The notes beneath the pieces were generated by a model that did not search any database, had not been told where the DNA came from, and saw nothing but the letters and a program-made list of their open reading frames with translations. Source: Acetobacter tropicalis (GTDB lineage: Bacteria > Pseudomonadota > Alphaproteobacteria > Acetobacterales > Acetobacteraceae). From it: a stretch of 64,000 nucleotides of DNA. The translations under genes and the position numbers were made by a program. Where the stretch lies: assembly GCF_001580915.1 (NCBI RefSeq), contig NZ_LHZQ01000215.1, positions 20,251-84,250 of the forward strand. Reading direction: 5' to 3'. Position 1 is the stretch's first letter; the number at the start of each line of letters is the position of its first letter. Positions 33,557 through 42,902 of this stretch are shown here, one piece after another.

Positions 33557-33847
33557 ATGACGAAATCTGAGCTCATTGCTGCTCTCATGAGAAAGCATCC
33601 ACACCTTCAGCTCAAAGACATCAATCTTATCGTCAACACTGTATTTGGGGCCATTTCCAAAAGTCTTGCCGATAACAACCGTGTAGAGCTTCGCGGATTC
33701 GGGGCGTTTTCCATCAAGGAGCGCGATCCCCGTGTTGGCCGCAACCCCAAGACCGGGGAGCAGGTTCAGGTTTCCAAAAAGTTCATTCCGTTTTTCAAAA
33801 CAGGAAAAGAGCTGCACGCCCGCATTAACAAGGCGCGCGAAAGCTAA
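33557..33847 (+). CDS. ihfB: Integration host factor subunit beta
   Basis: This 96-aa protein of the HU/IHF family includes the arm sequence RNPKTGEQV and the FKTGKELHARIN C-terminal helix. Its N-terminus MTKSELIAALMRKHPHL is the IHF-beta form. With IhfA it bends DNA sharply at specific sites for recombination and transcription. The ATG has GGAAGG close upstream. The gene stands alone and is convergent with the UdgX gene, whose stop overlaps its end by 4 bases. ihfA is about 5.5 kb away on the other strand. Confidence 0.94.
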   Translation: MTKSELIAALMRKHPHLQLKDINLIVNTVFGAISKSLADNNRVELRGFGAFSIKERDPRVGRNPKTGEQVQVSKKFIPFFKTGKELHARINKARES

Positions 33848-35142
33848 AGAACACTCGGCTGAGTGCTCTGGCTCTCTTCCATAAACCGTTTCACCTGCCG
33901 CAAATCTTCCAGAAAACGCTGATACTCGCGCTGTTTGTCTGCCTCATTCGGTAAACGAAGCAGATAGGATGGGTGCACGGTTACCAATCCATGGCTGCCA
34001 TCTTCCAGCGGAAAAATACGTGATCGCTCACGAGAAATCGTGACAGGACGTTTGAGCAGGCTTTGGGCCGCCGTAACGCCCATCATCACAACCAATATAG
34101 GCTGAATGAGACGTCGTTCTGCGTTCAACCATATGCGACAGGCGTCAACAGCCTCTTGGTCAGGTTTTTGATGCAGACGCCGGGTATTTCTCCATACAAA
34201 CCGGAAATGCTTGACGGCATTTGTTACATACACGTCTGGCCGTTCAATCTCTGCTTCTCGTAAAGCCCGATCAAGCACCTGCCCTGCTGGCCCTACAAAA
34301 GGATGCCCAGCCAGATCTTCCTGATCTCCCGGTTGCTCGCCTACCAGCATGACACGCGCGGTTACCGGCCCCTCTCCAAACACTGTTCGCGTTGCAGGCT
34401 CCCACAAAGCACAGGCACGGCAGTCCATAGCTTCGCTACCCAGTTGGTCCAGCGTACGCGTTTTGGCGACCTCATCTGCCGTGGGAGGCAATACAGTTTT
34501 GGGATATCCTTGCCACACACCCGCCCCATCTCTTTGCCAGGAAAGAGGAGCATTCTGCCCTTCTTCACTACCGGGGCCGAACTGGATAATACGCCCATCC
34601 CATTGCATTCGCCTATATCCCGCCTGCACAGCCCAAGGCTCTGCAACACGCTCCAGACAATAGGCGGCATTGGCCTCAATAATATAATGGGCGGGCTCGC
34701 ACGCCCACGCACCCCGCCTATCATGGCGAAAGGTGGCCGCAAAATCAGCACGGAACCTATGAGTTTCCTCAGTAACGACCTCAGCCAGCGCGTCCAGTTG
34801 TTCCACATCAGGATCACCCACCGCAGCGCGAATATCCAACTGTTCATGCACAACACGGAAAACAAGCCGATAAAGCAACGAAAACCGCTCGGACTCATGT
34901 GCCTGAATTGCCAGCACCAACCGCTCGACCAAACGACGCGGAAGACGAAGAAGCCCTCCCTTACCCTCATCAGGTGTGGAGAAGAGTGTCTGTGGGTCCG
35001 TAGAGGAAGGATGAAACAGCGCCTCCGAAGGCTGCACCAGCCATGTGATATCTTCTGGGCGTGTTCCTGCAAACACGTGATACCGCGTAGCCCGCCGCCA
35101 TGTTGCCAGATCAACCTGATGCGCCAGAAGAATTTGGGTCAC
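33844..35142 (-). CDS. DUF4130 domain fused to UdgX-type uracil-DNA glycosylase
   Basis: This 432-aa protein has an N-terminal DUF4130-like domain (about 1-215) and a C-terminal UdgX-type uracil-DNA glycosylase (about 225-432). Recognisable parts are DCRACALW (Fe-S cysteines), MLVGEQPGDQEDLAGHPFVG, TNAVKHFRFVWRNTRRLHQK and VTVHPSYLLRLP. The His in NTRRLHQK corresponds to the residue that forms a covalent bond with uracil-DNA in mycobacterial UdgX. The start is GTG 35142 with a strong AGGAAAGGAAG site. In many bacteria the DUF4130 protein is paired with a radical-SAM repair-like protein, absent here. The role is presumably DNA repair. Confidence 0.88.
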   Translation of the reverse strand: MTQILLAHQVDLATWRRATRYHVFAGTRPEDITWLVQPSEALFHPSSTDPQTLFSTPDEGKGGLLRLPRRLVERLVLAIQAHESERFSLLYRLVFRVVHEQLDIRAAVGDPDVEQLDALAEVVTEETHRFRADFAATFRHDRRGAWACEPAHYIIEANAAYCLERVAEPWAVQAGYRRMQWDGRIIQFGPGSEEGQNAPLSWQRDGAGVWQGYPKTVLPPTADEVAKTRTLDQLGSEAMDCRACALWEPATRTVFGEGPVTARVMLVGEQPGDQEDLAGHPFVGPAGQVLDRALREAEIERPDVYVTNAVKHFRFVWRNTRRLHQKPDQEAVDACRIWLNAERRLIQPILVVMMGVTAAQSLLKRPVTISRERSRIFPLEDGSHGLVTVHPSYLLRLPNEADKQREYQRFLEDLRQVKRFMEESQSTQPSVL

Positions 35143-35170
35143 GCTCTTCCTTTCCTATACTGACACCCTT

Positions 35171-36721
35171 TTAAACGCCCTTCTTCCCAAAACGACGCCG
35201 AAGACGTGCCAGAACACTTGCCCCATCAATAATACCAAAGGCATGCATCAGCACCCCGTAAAGGACTGCACCCAGAACAATCATGCTGCCCAGCCAGATC
35301 ATGCGCAGCAGTAAGCCAGATGGAAAACCCACAACGACCTTCAGGCACAGCAGACCACCCGCCATTAATGCAGAAGCACCGATTGTCAGAACCATATTGC
35401 GGCCAGTTTTCGGCTCCAGTTGCAAAGCATCGCGTCGCAGCAGAAGAATCGAGAGAAAAGCTACGTTCAGAAAAGCTGCAACACTGCTGGCAAGCGGCGG
35501 TCCGACATGCAGAAGAGGTTTCATGAACAGCAGGTTCAGAATAAAATTGAAGACCAGAATGCTGATGCCCACATAAACTGGCGTCCGCGTGTCTCCCCGC
35601 GCGAAAAAGGCAGGCGATAGTACTTTCACCATCACAAACGCAGGCAGACCAATGGCATAAGCCCGCAACGCCTGCGCTGAAAGTAGGGCATCATGTTCCG
35701 TGAAAGAACCATGACCAAACAGCACAACCATAATTGGCCCTGCCAAAACCAGTAATCCTGCCACCGCAGGAAGAGTCAGCAGCAAGACATATTCAATGGA
35801 ACGGTTTTGTGCGGCACGGGCGGCTTCATGATCCCCCGCTGCAAGATGACGGGTGAGAACTGGCAGAAGTGTGGTGCCCGCCGCAGCCCCGAGTACCCCC
35901 AAGGGTAACTGATTGATACGATCTGCAAAATACATCAAAGAAACGCTGCCAGCGGGCAACAAGGTGGCAATGATCGTATCGATTGTCAGATTGATCTGCC
36001 CTACCCCGCTCCCTACCAATCCCGGCACCATACGGCGTACCAGCAACCGAATACGCGGTGTAAGTTGCGGCCACAGTGGCATAAGCCCAAAGTCGGCCCG
36101 ATGGCACGACCAAAGCAGCAACCCTAACTGCACCACCCCGGAAGCGGTAACGCCCCACGCGGCGGCATACGCCACATTCGGCATAAATGGAGAAACAAAC
36201 AGAATGGCGGCAATGCCGACCACATTGAAGGCCAGATAAGCCGCCGCAGCCATGCTGAACTTATGCAGGCCATTCAGCACCCCGGCCACAAGTGCCGCAG
36301 CACAGATCAATACCAGATAGGGAAAGGTAATACGGCTCAGGCTAACACCAAGAGCGTAACGATCACCCGTCTGCAAAAAACCTGGAGCAATAAGCCGCAA
36401 AACCTGCGGCATGAAGACTTCCCCCACCACACACAGAAAAATCAGCCATGCCAGCATCACCCCCAGCGCACGCCGTGCAAAATTACGTGCTGGTTCTTCC
36501 CCTTCCTGCGCCAGAACTGAGGAAAACAGGGGAACAAAGGCCGCGTTAAAAGCGCCTTCCCCAAATAGCCGCCGAAACATGTTGGGCAGGCGGAATGCCA
36601 CCTGATACGCATCCTGCAAGGCACCGGCCCCCATGAAGGCAGCCAGAAGCTGGTCGCGCACCAGACCTAGGATACGGCTGAGCATGGTCCAGCCGCCGAC
36701 TGTAAGAAAATTTCTGAGCAT
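35171..36721 (-). CDS. murJ: Lipid II flippase MurJ
   Basis: This 516-aa protein of the MVF/MOP superfamily has about 14 membrane spans. N-terminal features MLSRILGLVRDQLLAAFMGAG and FRLPNMFRRLFGEGAFNAAFVP are the conserved MurJ signature, including the central-cavity Arg residues. It moves lipid II across the inner membrane for peptidoglycan synthesis. ATG 36721. It lies 28 bases upstream of the UdgX gene on the same strand and probably shares its transcript. Confidence 0.96.
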   Translation of the reverse strand: MLRNFLTVGGWTMLSRILGLVRDQLLAAFMGAGALQDAYQVAFRLPNMFRRLFGEGAFNAAFVPLFSSVLAQEGEEPARNFARRALGVMLAWLIFLCVVGEVFMPQVLRLIAPGFLQTGDRYALGVSLSRITFPYLVLICAAALVAGVLNGLHKFSMAAAAYLAFNVVGIAAILFVSPFMPNVAYAAAWGVTASGVVQLGLLLWSCHRADFGLMPLWPQLTPRIRLLVRRMVPGLVGSGVGQINLTIDTIIATLLPAGSVSLMYFADRINQLPLGVLGAAAGTTLLPVLTRHLAAGDHEAARAAQNRSIEYVLLLTLPAVAGLLVLAGPIMVVLFGHGSFTEHDALLSAQALRAYAIGLPAFVMVKVLSPAFFARGDTRTPVYVGISILVFNFILNLLFMKPLLHVGPPLASSVAAFLNVAFLSILLLRRDALQLEPKTGRNMVLTIGASALMAGGLLCLKVVVGFPSGLLLRMIWLGSMIVLGAVLYGVLMHAFGIIDGASVLARLRRRFGKKGV

Positions 36722-36919
36722 GATTGCCGCTTATAAGAGGAGCCTGTTGCAGAGAGATAGAGGAGTTAAAGCGGCAAAGCCAAAATATTCAGCGCAATAC
36801 GGCACCAAAAAGCAGCAATTATGTTACTCAGATCACTGAGCATACCTATATTCTTACTCGACCGCGCCATCTGCCCAGCGCAACATGATTTTTTTGCTAC
36901 CCGAGGAGACGCGCCCTTC
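36722..36919. promoter_or_regulatory. Divergent promoter region, murJ / AI-2E-family gene
   Basis: This 198-base gap is AT-rich around 36780-36850 (AAAATATTCAGCGCAATACG and CTATATTCTTACTC). Core promoters for both genes probably lie here. No operator or RNA structure stands out. Confidence 0.4.
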
Positions 36920-38056
36920 ATGCCAGATCATCACAACCTGCCCTCTCTTTCCGGGTCGCCGCGTTGTGTTCTCGTCAAGCCCAGTCAGCGGTCTCGGCGA
37001 GGACAGGAAGTGGCGCGGGCTGTTCTGGCGTTTTTCATTCTAGCCATTGCTCTTTACACCATTCACGGTTTTCTGCCTGCGCTGGTTTGGGGCTGTGTGT
37101 TTGCCATCGCCACCTGGCCACTTTACACCCGGGCGCGCAGGGCATGGCCGCAGGCAGCAAAAGGGCTTTTGCTACCGTTTATTTTCACAGCAGCCATGGC
37201 ACTGATTTTTGTCATTCCCATGATGCTCATCACGCTGGAAGCCGTGGGAGAAGCACAGAGCGCACTGGCATGGCTGGAAAAGGCCCGTCAATCTGGCGTT
37301 CCGGTGCCACAGGCCGTTTCTCACCTACCATTTGGAAGCCAGACACTTACCTCCTGGTGGCAGGCTCATCTTGCCAATCCGCAAGATGTTTCCGGCCTGA
37401 CGGGTGCTTTGGACAGCAAAGGCGTTGCCCTGACCAAAGCCGTAGGGTCGCAGATTGCTCACCGCGGCACCCTGTTCTGTTTTTCCATCGTCACGCTTTT
37501 CTTTCTTTATAAAGATGGCGTCTCCGTTATCCGGCAATGTCGCGTTGCCTCTCGCCGTGCCTTTGGCAAGCGTGGAGAAACCATAGCCCGCCAGATTGTA
37601 GCCTCCATCCATGGCACCGTGCAGGGATTGGTGCTGGTCGGCATGGCCGAAGGGCTGTTGATGGGCGTTGTCTATTTTCTTTGTGGCGCCCCCCACCCGG
37701 CGTTGTTCGGCGTTATAACCGCCGTGGCTGCCATGATCCCCTTCTGTGCCATGATTGCCGTTGGGTTGGTGTCTCTTCTTATTCTGGCACAAGGCGCTTC
37801 CGTGGCCGGTATTGCCACGTTCTGCATAGGTGCCGTGGTTATTTTTGTTGCTGACCACTTTGTGCGCCCCGTTCTGATTGGCGGGAGCACAAAACTTCCG
37901 TTTCTGTGGGTTCTGTTGGGTATTTTGGGAGGAGCCGAAACGTGGGGGCTTCTTGGGTTGTTCGTCGGCCCCGCTGCCATGGCTGCTCTGGACCTGTTGT
38001 GGCGGCGCTGGACCACTGGGAGCGAACGGCCTGAGCCTCCCCTACCGCCAGCATAA
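36920..38056 (+). CDS. AI-2E (DUF20) family transporter
   Basis: This 378-aa membrane protein has the hydrophobic pattern of AI-2E/PerM-family permeases. There are two early spans (AVLAFFILAIALYTIHGFLP, VWGCVFAIATWPLYTRAR), a long soluble region, then VTLFFLYKDG and the C-terminal spans around PHPALFGVITAVAAMIP and FVADHFVRPVLIGGSTKLPFLWVLLGI. Members include sodium/proton antiporters and proposed autoinducer exporters; substrate cannot be told from sequence. I chose ATG 36920 with AGGAG upstream over an in-frame upstream start at 36821. Confidence 0.85.
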   Translation: MPDHHNLPSLSGSPRCVLVKPSQRSRRGQEVARAVLAFFILAIALYTIHGFLPALVWGCVFAIATWPLYTRARRAWPQAAKGLLLPFIFTAAMALIFVIPMMLITLEAVGEAQSALAWLEKARQSGVPVPQAVSHLPFGSQTLTSWWQAHLANPQDVSGLTGALDSKGVALTKAVGSQIAHRGTLFCFSIVTLFFLYKDGVSVIRQCRVASRRAFGKRGETIARQIVASIHGTVQGLVLVGMAEGLLMGVVYFLCGAPHPALFGVITAVAAMIPFCAMIAVGLVSLLILAQGASVAGIATFCIGAVVIFVADHFVRPVLIGGSTKLPFLWVLLGILGGAETWGLLGLFVGPAAMAALDLLWRRWTTGSERPEPPLPPA

Positions 38057-38207
38057 AGGCTCAGTGAACAAGCGCATATCGCCAAAGAAGGTTACATACT
38101 ATGCGTGCGGTACAGCGGGTCGAAAGAAAGGCCCGCACAGGCAGAACAGAGCATTAAAGCAACCGCTGCCTATAGTACCCGTGTTTTCAACAGGATTATG
38201 TAGACAA

Positions 38208-38237
38208 CAAAAAAGGGTGTCCACTAACTGAACACCC
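38208..38237 (-). terminator. Rho-independent terminator of tRNA-Pro
   Basis: On the minus strand GGGTGT ... ACACCC is followed by TTTTTTGTTG. It lies about 45 bases beyond the 3' end of the tRNA and is convergent with the AI-2E-family gene. Confidence 0.85.
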
Positions 38238-38282
38238 GGCATTGCTTTTTGATTTTTAAGAAAACCTTCAGCAAACAAGATA

Positions 38283-38356
38283 TCGGGCAGGCGGGATTCG
38301 AACCCACGACCCCCAGTCCCCCAGACTGATGCGCTACCAGACTGCGCTACTGCCCG
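38283..38356 (-). tRNA. tRNA-Pro, anticodon GGG
   Basis: The minus strand folds into a complete cloverleaf. The acceptor stem is CGGGCAG/CTGCCCG, the D arm GCGC...GCGC, and the anticodon stem TCAGT/ACTGG with loop CTGGGGG (anticodon GGG). The T arm is GTGGG-TTCGAAT-CCCGC. The discriminator base is A, and CCA is not encoded. It reads CCC and CCU proline codons. The body is normal for a 7-bp acceptor tRNA. I saw no integrase or direct-repeat copy of the 3' end nearby. Confidence 0.95.
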
Positions 38357-38418
38357 TTTGCTTGGCGTGAGGTCTTTAGCAGCCTCATGCTATCCGCACA
38401 AGCCACCTGATCTGTTTT

Positions 38419-39375
38419 TTATGCAGAAAGGCGACTGCGCAATGCTTGCAGTTCAAGCAGGATATCGGCCAGATCATTACGCAGCCGTGTATTCTGCTTT
38501 TTCAGTTGCACAACATTATGACCCTCACCCTGCACGGACACTTCATCCGGCTCAGGCAAGGCTTCTGTAGTGTCTACTGCATCATCACCTTGTTCAACCG
38601 AGGCAGGCTCTTCAGCACCGAACGCTGCCACCACGTCTTCTTCCGTCACACCAGCAGACTGGTCCTGAGCAGAACCGCCTTCCAAGCTTTCTAAAGCCGA
38701 AACATCATGCTGCAGGGCAATCTCGTCTGATATGGGTTCTGGAACTAATGCAGGGAGAGCTTCAGCAGAAACGGCATCATCCACATTGGTCTCGACCACG
38801 CCAATCGCATCCTGCGGTGTTTCATCCCTCTCGGGTTCAGACACACTGGCAGGGGCCTCAGCTTCTTCGGCTATTGCGCTACCGTCTGCAGCATCAACGA
38901 CCTCGACAAGCACGACCTCAACAGAGACTGGCTCAGCCTGTTGCGAAAGGTCTGTACCTGCGGAAACTGGAAGCACTGGCGCTTCTTCAGCAGCAGGCTG
39001 CACCGTTTCTGGTTGGGGCGTCGGTTCTGTCGGCGGGGCGTCCGCCACATCTGCCGCCGTATGAGCCCCTTCGCGCAGAAGGCGCTGAACACCCTTTACA
39101 GTGTAACCTTTGCTGTAAAGCAGATCTGCAATGTAGCGCAGCAGTTCAATATCTGCGGGACGATAATACCGACGCCCCCCGCCGCGCTTGAGGGGACGAA
39201 CCTGTTCGAACCGTGTTTCCCAGAAGCGAAGCACATGCTGCGGAACGTGCAGTTCATCTGCCACTTCACTGATTGTCCGGAACGCCAGAGGCCCTTTTTC
39301 TGACCGGGAGAAAGTGTCTTCTTCAGACTGTGTGGGAATCGAGTCTTCCGGTGAAGAAAACGTGCCTTCAGTCAT
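38419..39375 (-). CDS. MerR family transcriptional regulator with long acidic tail
   Basis: This 318-aa protein has a MerR-type winged helix ([20 protein letters not shown] followed by [20 protein letters not shown], residues about 33-100). A long Glu/Ala/Pro/Val-rich low-complexity stretch (about 115-280) follows, and the C-terminus has heptads ([20 protein letters not shown]) that likely form a coiled coil. MerR genes directly after ihfA are conserved across alphaproteobacteria, usually with shorter proteins. No metal-binding cysteines of metal-sensing MerR proteins are present. The ATG at 39375 lies inside the end of ihfA (8-base overlap), so the genes are coupled. Confidence 0.88.
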   Translation of the reverse strand: MTEGTFSSPEDSIPTQSEEDTFSRSEKGPLAFRTISEVADELHVPQHVLRFWETRFEQVRPLKRGGGRRYYRPADIELLRYIADLLYSKGYTVKGVQRLLREGAHTAADVADAPPTEPTPQPETVQPAAEEAPVLPVSAGTDLSQQAEPVSVEVVLVEVVDAADGSAIAEEAEAPASVSEPERDETPQDAIGVVETNVDDAVSAEALPALVPEPISDEIALQHDVSALESLEGGSAQDQSAGVTEEDVVAAFGAEEPASVEQGDDAVDTTEALPEPDEVSVQGEGHNVVQLKKQNTRLRNDLADILLELQALRSRLSA

Positions 39376-39688
39376 TATCGTCATCCACACCTGCATCAAG
39401 AGATTCGTGATTCACTTCTGCCCGCAAAAGCTGGCTGGGGCGGAAGACCAGAACCGAACGTGGAAGAATTGGGACTTCCTCACCCGTTTTGGGATTACGC
39501 CCGCTGCGCTGGCCTTTCTGTCTGACAGAAAAAGTGCCAAAGCCGCTAATTTTCACGCTTTCACCTTGTTCAAGCGCTACCATTACCGTTTCCAGAATAT
39601 CTTCCAGAAGAACAGCGGATTCTTTTCGGGACAGCCCAACCTGCTGATAGATCTGCTCTACCAGAGATGCACGCGTGACAGTTTCCAT
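39368..39688 (-). CDS. ihfA: Integration host factor subunit alpha
   Basis: This 106-aa HU/IHF-family protein has the IHF-alpha style N-terminus [20 protein letters not shown], the DNA-intercalating arm region [14 protein letters not shown], and an acidic C-terminal extension (DAGVDDDND). It pairs with IhfB. It lies between fabH and merR in the conserved plsX-fabH-ihfA-merR cluster and overlaps the merR start by 8 bases. Confidence 0.95.
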   Translation of the reverse strand: METVTRASLVEQIYQQVGLSRKESAVLLEDILETVMVALEQGESVKISGFGTFSVRQKGQRSGRNPKTGEEVPILPRSVLVFRPSQLLRAEVNHESLDAGVDDDND

Positions 39689-39762
39689 AAAAGAGAAGGT
39701 AACATGTTGGCGGACCTCGTCAATTCAAACTGAACGACGACTCCTCCTTCCCTGATCAAAAA

Positions 39763-40728
39763 CTAGAAACGAGCCAGAGCAGACCCCCATGTGAGGCCGC
39801 CACCCAAGGCTTCCATCAACACCAGATCGCCTTTCTGGATACGTCCGTCCCTCACGGCTTCATCCAGCGCCAGCGGAATCGAGGCCGCGGACGTATTAGC
39901 ATGACGGTCAACCGTGATCACCACCCGTTCTGGCGGAAGGTTCAGCTTTTTCGCCACCCCTTCGATGATACGGATATTGGCCTGGTGCGGCACCAACCAG
40001 GAGACATCGCCATATTCCAGCCCTTCGGCTTTCAATGCTTCATCCACGGAAGAAGAAAGCTTGGCCACGGCGTGGCGGAACACATCCCGTCCGCTCATTT
40101 TTAGATGCCCGCTCATTTCCCGGCGACCCACGGCGCCGTCCACATACAACAGATCACCTGCGGTCCCATCACAATGCAGATGGGTGGAAAGGAGACCAGC
40201 CTCACCAGGCTCATCAGTGCCAGACAAAACGACAGCTCCGGCGCCATCGCCAAACAGCACACACGTTCCGCGGTCTGACCAATCAACAATACGGGAATAA
40301 ACCTCGCTGCCAATCACCAGCACATTTCGGGCCTGGCCGCTGCGTATAAACGCATCTGCTGTTGAAAGAGCAAAAATAAATCCGGAGCAGGCCGCCGCGA
40401 GGTCAAACCCGAATCCCTGCTGCATGCCCAGTTCGGCCTGAATTCTGACCGCCGTAGCCGGGAAAGCCTGATCAGGCGTGGACGTTCCAACAATGACCGC
40501 ATCAATATCTGCCGGAGTCAGGCCTGCATAATCCAAAGCACGACGGGCCGCCTGAGCACCCATGCTGGTTGCCGTATCATTCGGCCCTGCAATATGACGC
40601 TGGGTTATGCCAGTGCGGGTTTTGATCCAGTCATCGGATGTATCAAGCTGGGCTGCCAGTTCATCGTTAGTCACGACACGATCTGGCAGGAACCCACCAA
40701 ACCCTACCAGAAGCGAACGTCTCGCCAT
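39763..40728 (-). CDS. fabH: 3-oxoacyl-ACP synthase III (FabH)
   Basis: This 321-aa enzyme condenses acetyl-CoA with malonyl-ACP to start fatty acid synthesis. The catalytic Cys114 sits in DLAAACSGF. The His (WLVPHQANIRI) and Asn (DRHANTSAASIP) of the triad are intact. ATG 40728 follows AAAGAGCAGAG; the frame extends upstream to a GTG at 40752 with no better site. It lies 65 bases after plsX on the same strand, the standard order. Confidence 0.97.
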   Translation of the reverse strand: MARRSLLVGFGGFLPDRVVTNDELAAQLDTSDDWIKTRTGITQRHIAGPNDTATSMGAQAARRALDYAGLTPADIDAVIVGTSTPDQAFPATAVRIQAELGMQQGFGFDLAAACSGFIFALSTADAFIRSGQARNVLVIGSEVYSRIVDWSDRGTCVLFGDGAGAVVLSGTDEPGEAGLLSTHLHCDGTAGDLLYVDGAVGRREMSGHLKMSGRDVFRHAVAKLSSSVDEALKAEGLEYGDVSWLVPHQANIRIIEGVAKKLNLPPERVVITVDRHANTSAASIPLALDEAVRDGRIQKGDLVLMEALGGGLTWGSALARF

Positions 40729-40793
40729 CTCTGCTCTTTCATTATCCAGCACCGGCTACCACACGGGCATCAATGCTGTGCTATTCTATCCTG

Positions 40794-41900
40794 TCAGGAC
40801 GCCGTCACGGCGGGTTCACGTTCCATGGAAGCCTGCTGGTGGGATAGAAGCGCCCCCATATGGGTCAGACGCTCGCGAATACCATCATTGAAGCCGTGGG
40901 TGACCATATCCATGGCAACATCAACTGCGGCGGCGAAGCCTTCCGCATCTGTGCCGCCGTGGGATTTTACAACCACGCCGTTCAGACCAACAAACACGGC
41001 TCCGTTATAGCGGCGGGGATCAAGCCACTCTTTCATCCGCTCAAGGCCGGGCCGAACCAGAAGATAACCAATCTTGGCGATAATACCGCGACTGAAAACC
41101 TGACGCAGAAGAGAGGTTGCCATTTTCAGCACCCCTTCCCCCGTTTTCAGCGCGACATTTCCTGTAAAGCCGTCCGTCACCACAACATCCGTAGTGCCGG
41201 CTGTAATATCGTGGCCTTCAATAAAGCCATGGAACTGGGACGCCAGCGGGCTTTCCCGCAGGACTTCAGAAGCGATACGCAGCTTCTCGTCGCCTTTAAG
41301 TTCCTCTGAACCGATATTGAGGAGACCGATCCGTGGAGCGGGAAGACCAAGAACAGCCTTTGCAAAGGCTTCCCCCATCACCGCAAATTCCACCAGATTG
41401 CGCCAATCGCACGCCACATTGGCACCGAGGTCAAGCATGACCACGTCGCCTTTGATTGTGGGGCTGATGGCCGCCATGGCAGGACGGGAAATGCCGGGCA
41501 TGGTTTTGACCACAATCTTGGCCAATGCCAGCATGGCCCCGCTGTTACCAGCGGAAACAACGCCTCTGGCCCGACCGCTTGCCACAGCATCCATGCCAAG
41601 ACGCATGGAAGATTTCCGCACGCGCAGGGCGGCGGTTGGCTTCATGTCCATCGGCACGGCCTCATCCGTATGCCAGATGGTGCAGATGGACTCAGCCTTT
41701 GGGTGCTTGGCCAAAAGTGGACGAAGCTTTGCTTCATCTCCTGTTAGCAGCACCCGCATGCCGGGATGACGATCAGCAGCTATAGCAAGCCCAGCGACAA
41801 CCACATCAGGAGCTCCATCGCCTCCCATTCCATCAACAGCAAGGCTGAACACCTCACTCTGTTCTGAAATGGAAATATCTGGACTCTCTTTCTTGCTCAT
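40794..41900 (-). CDS. plsX: Phosphate acyltransferase PlsX
   Basis: This 368-aa enzyme makes acyl-phosphate from acyl-ACP for phospholipid synthesis through PlsY. Characteristic segments are VDGMGGDGAPDVVV near the N-terminus, GVVSAGNSGAMLALA, VMLDLGANVACD and VTDGFTGNVALKTGEG. The first 16 residues are an extra polar extension before the conserved start; ATG 41900 is the best candidate. It lies between rpmF and fabH. Confidence 0.97.
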   Translation of the reverse strand: MSKKESPDISISEQSEVFSLAVDGMGGDGAPDVVVAGLAIAADRHPGMRVLLTGDEAKLRPLLAKHPKAESICTIWHTDEAVPMDMKPTAALRVRKSSMRLGMDAVASGRARGVVSAGNSGAMLALAKIVVKTMPGISRPAMAAISPTIKGDVVMLDLGANVACDWRNLVEFAVMGEAFAKAVLGLPAPRIGLLNIGSEELKGDEKLRIASEVLRESPLASQFHGFIEGHDITAGTTDVVVTDGFTGNVALKTGEGVLKMATSLLRQVFSRGIIAKIGYLLVRPGLERMKEWLDPRRYNGAVFVGLNGVVVKSHGGTDAEGFAAAVDVAMDMVTHGFNDGIRERLTHMGALLSHQQASMEREPAVTAS

Positions 41901-41981
41901 GCCTGCTTCTCTGCCATGCTGCAGATGCCTTACCCTCGCATTGTGCCCTCTCTCCTCAGGGAGAGACGAGCACTTTCATTT

Positions 41982-42185
41982 TCAGGCGCGCACAGCGACT
42001 TTCAGCGCTTTGCCCGCAGCAATCACTTCACGGCCATCATAATGACCACAGTGGCTGCAAATGTTGTGCGGACGCTTCAGCTCACCACAGTTGGAGCATT
42101 CAGCATAGGCCTCCACACGCAGGGCTTCATGGCTGCGACGCATGCCACGACGTGAAGGCGAGGTTTTTCTTTTGGGTACAGCCAT
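41982..42185 (-). CDS. rpmF: 50S ribosomal protein L32 (bL32)
   Basis: This 67-aa protein begins [19 protein letters not shown], the hallmark bL32 N-terminus. Two CXXC pairs ([20 protein letters not shown]) form a zinc ribbon. ATG 42183-42185 is chosen; a six-residue longer reading is not conserved. The following gene, plsX, starts 81 bases downstream. Confidence 0.97.
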   Translation of the reverse strand: MAVPKRKTSPSRRGMRRSHEALRVEAYAECSNCGELKRPHNICSHCGHYDGREVIAAGKALKVAVRA

Positions 42186-42347
42186 GGGCCCGAGCCCCTC
42201 CAAACAGATCTAAAGACCACCGGCGCCACAACACTCAGGCCATGCCGCCAGCAAGACAAAACAGGTTAATCACCAGATTGAGGGCGGGCTCTAGCAGAGA
42301 GCTGCCCCTTTCGCAAGCAACACTGCAAGAAATCCGCCCCCAACAGG

Positions 42348-42902
42348 TCAGCTATCTTTACGGCGCAACTGTTCAAGCGCGGAAAATGGCGTGTTTCCTC
42401 TGGCACGCGCCTCTTCCTGCGCCCGTTTCTCCGCCTCTTCCTCGGTCATCACAAGTCCGGGGGGCAAAACCGCATCCGGCGCGTGAGGATAAGGCTCCAG
42501 ATCCAGAGCAAACTGCTCTACAGCCGCTTCTCCAAGATCAATGGAGTCTCCTTCATAAGGAATTTCATCAATCGCTTCCAGATCAGGCTCGGCACTTTCT
42601 TCAAAATCTTCCGCAGGCACAAACTGCACCACAAAAGATCCTGCCAGAACATCTTCAAACGGTTCAAGGGTGACTACACAGGTCTGCTTGAACCGGGCTG
42701 CCAGTGCGCCGTGCGCGGTAACGCAGTCCCGCCCCGTAGCGGTCAGGTGATATTTGCACCGCACCATGCTGACTTCAGGCAACCCGAGGCGCACGGCAAT
42801 CTGCTCGCATTCCTCAGGTGTTGCCTCAACAGTCACATCCAGCCCTCCCGGCGCGATTCGGCGTACGGCCGTCAGGCGGGAAAATTCCGGTTTAGCGGCC
42901 AT
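42348..42902 (-). CDS. yceD: YceD/DUF177 family protein
   Basis: This 184-aa protein belongs to the DUF177 family (YceD/Rpl-linked), almost always upstream of rpmF. It shows the pattern CVVTLEPFEDVLAGSFVVQFVP, followed by the acidic ESAEPDLEAIDEIPYEGDSI stretch and the DLGEAAVEQFALDLEPYPHAP segment typical of the family. In plants and bacteria a role in 23S rRNA/ribosome maturation is proposed. ATG 42902 has a perfect AGGAGG 7 bases upstream, better than ATG 42926. The gap to rpmF (162 bases) holds no gene. Confidence 0.92.
   Translation of the reverse strand: MAAKPEFSRLTAVRRIAPGGLDVTVEATPEECEQIAVRLGLPEVSMVRCKYHLTATGRDCVTAHGALAARFKQTCVVTLEPFEDVLAGSFVVQFVPAEDFEESAEPDLEAIDEIPYEGDSIDLGEAAVEQFALDLEPYPHAPDAVLPPGLVMTEEEAEKRAQEEARARGNTPFSALEQLRRKDS

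Noticed and set aside
38283..38356. tRNA-Pro as a possible integration site for a mobile element
   Set aside because: No integrase, no direct repeat of the tRNA 3' end and no base-composition shift around it; neighbours are core genes.
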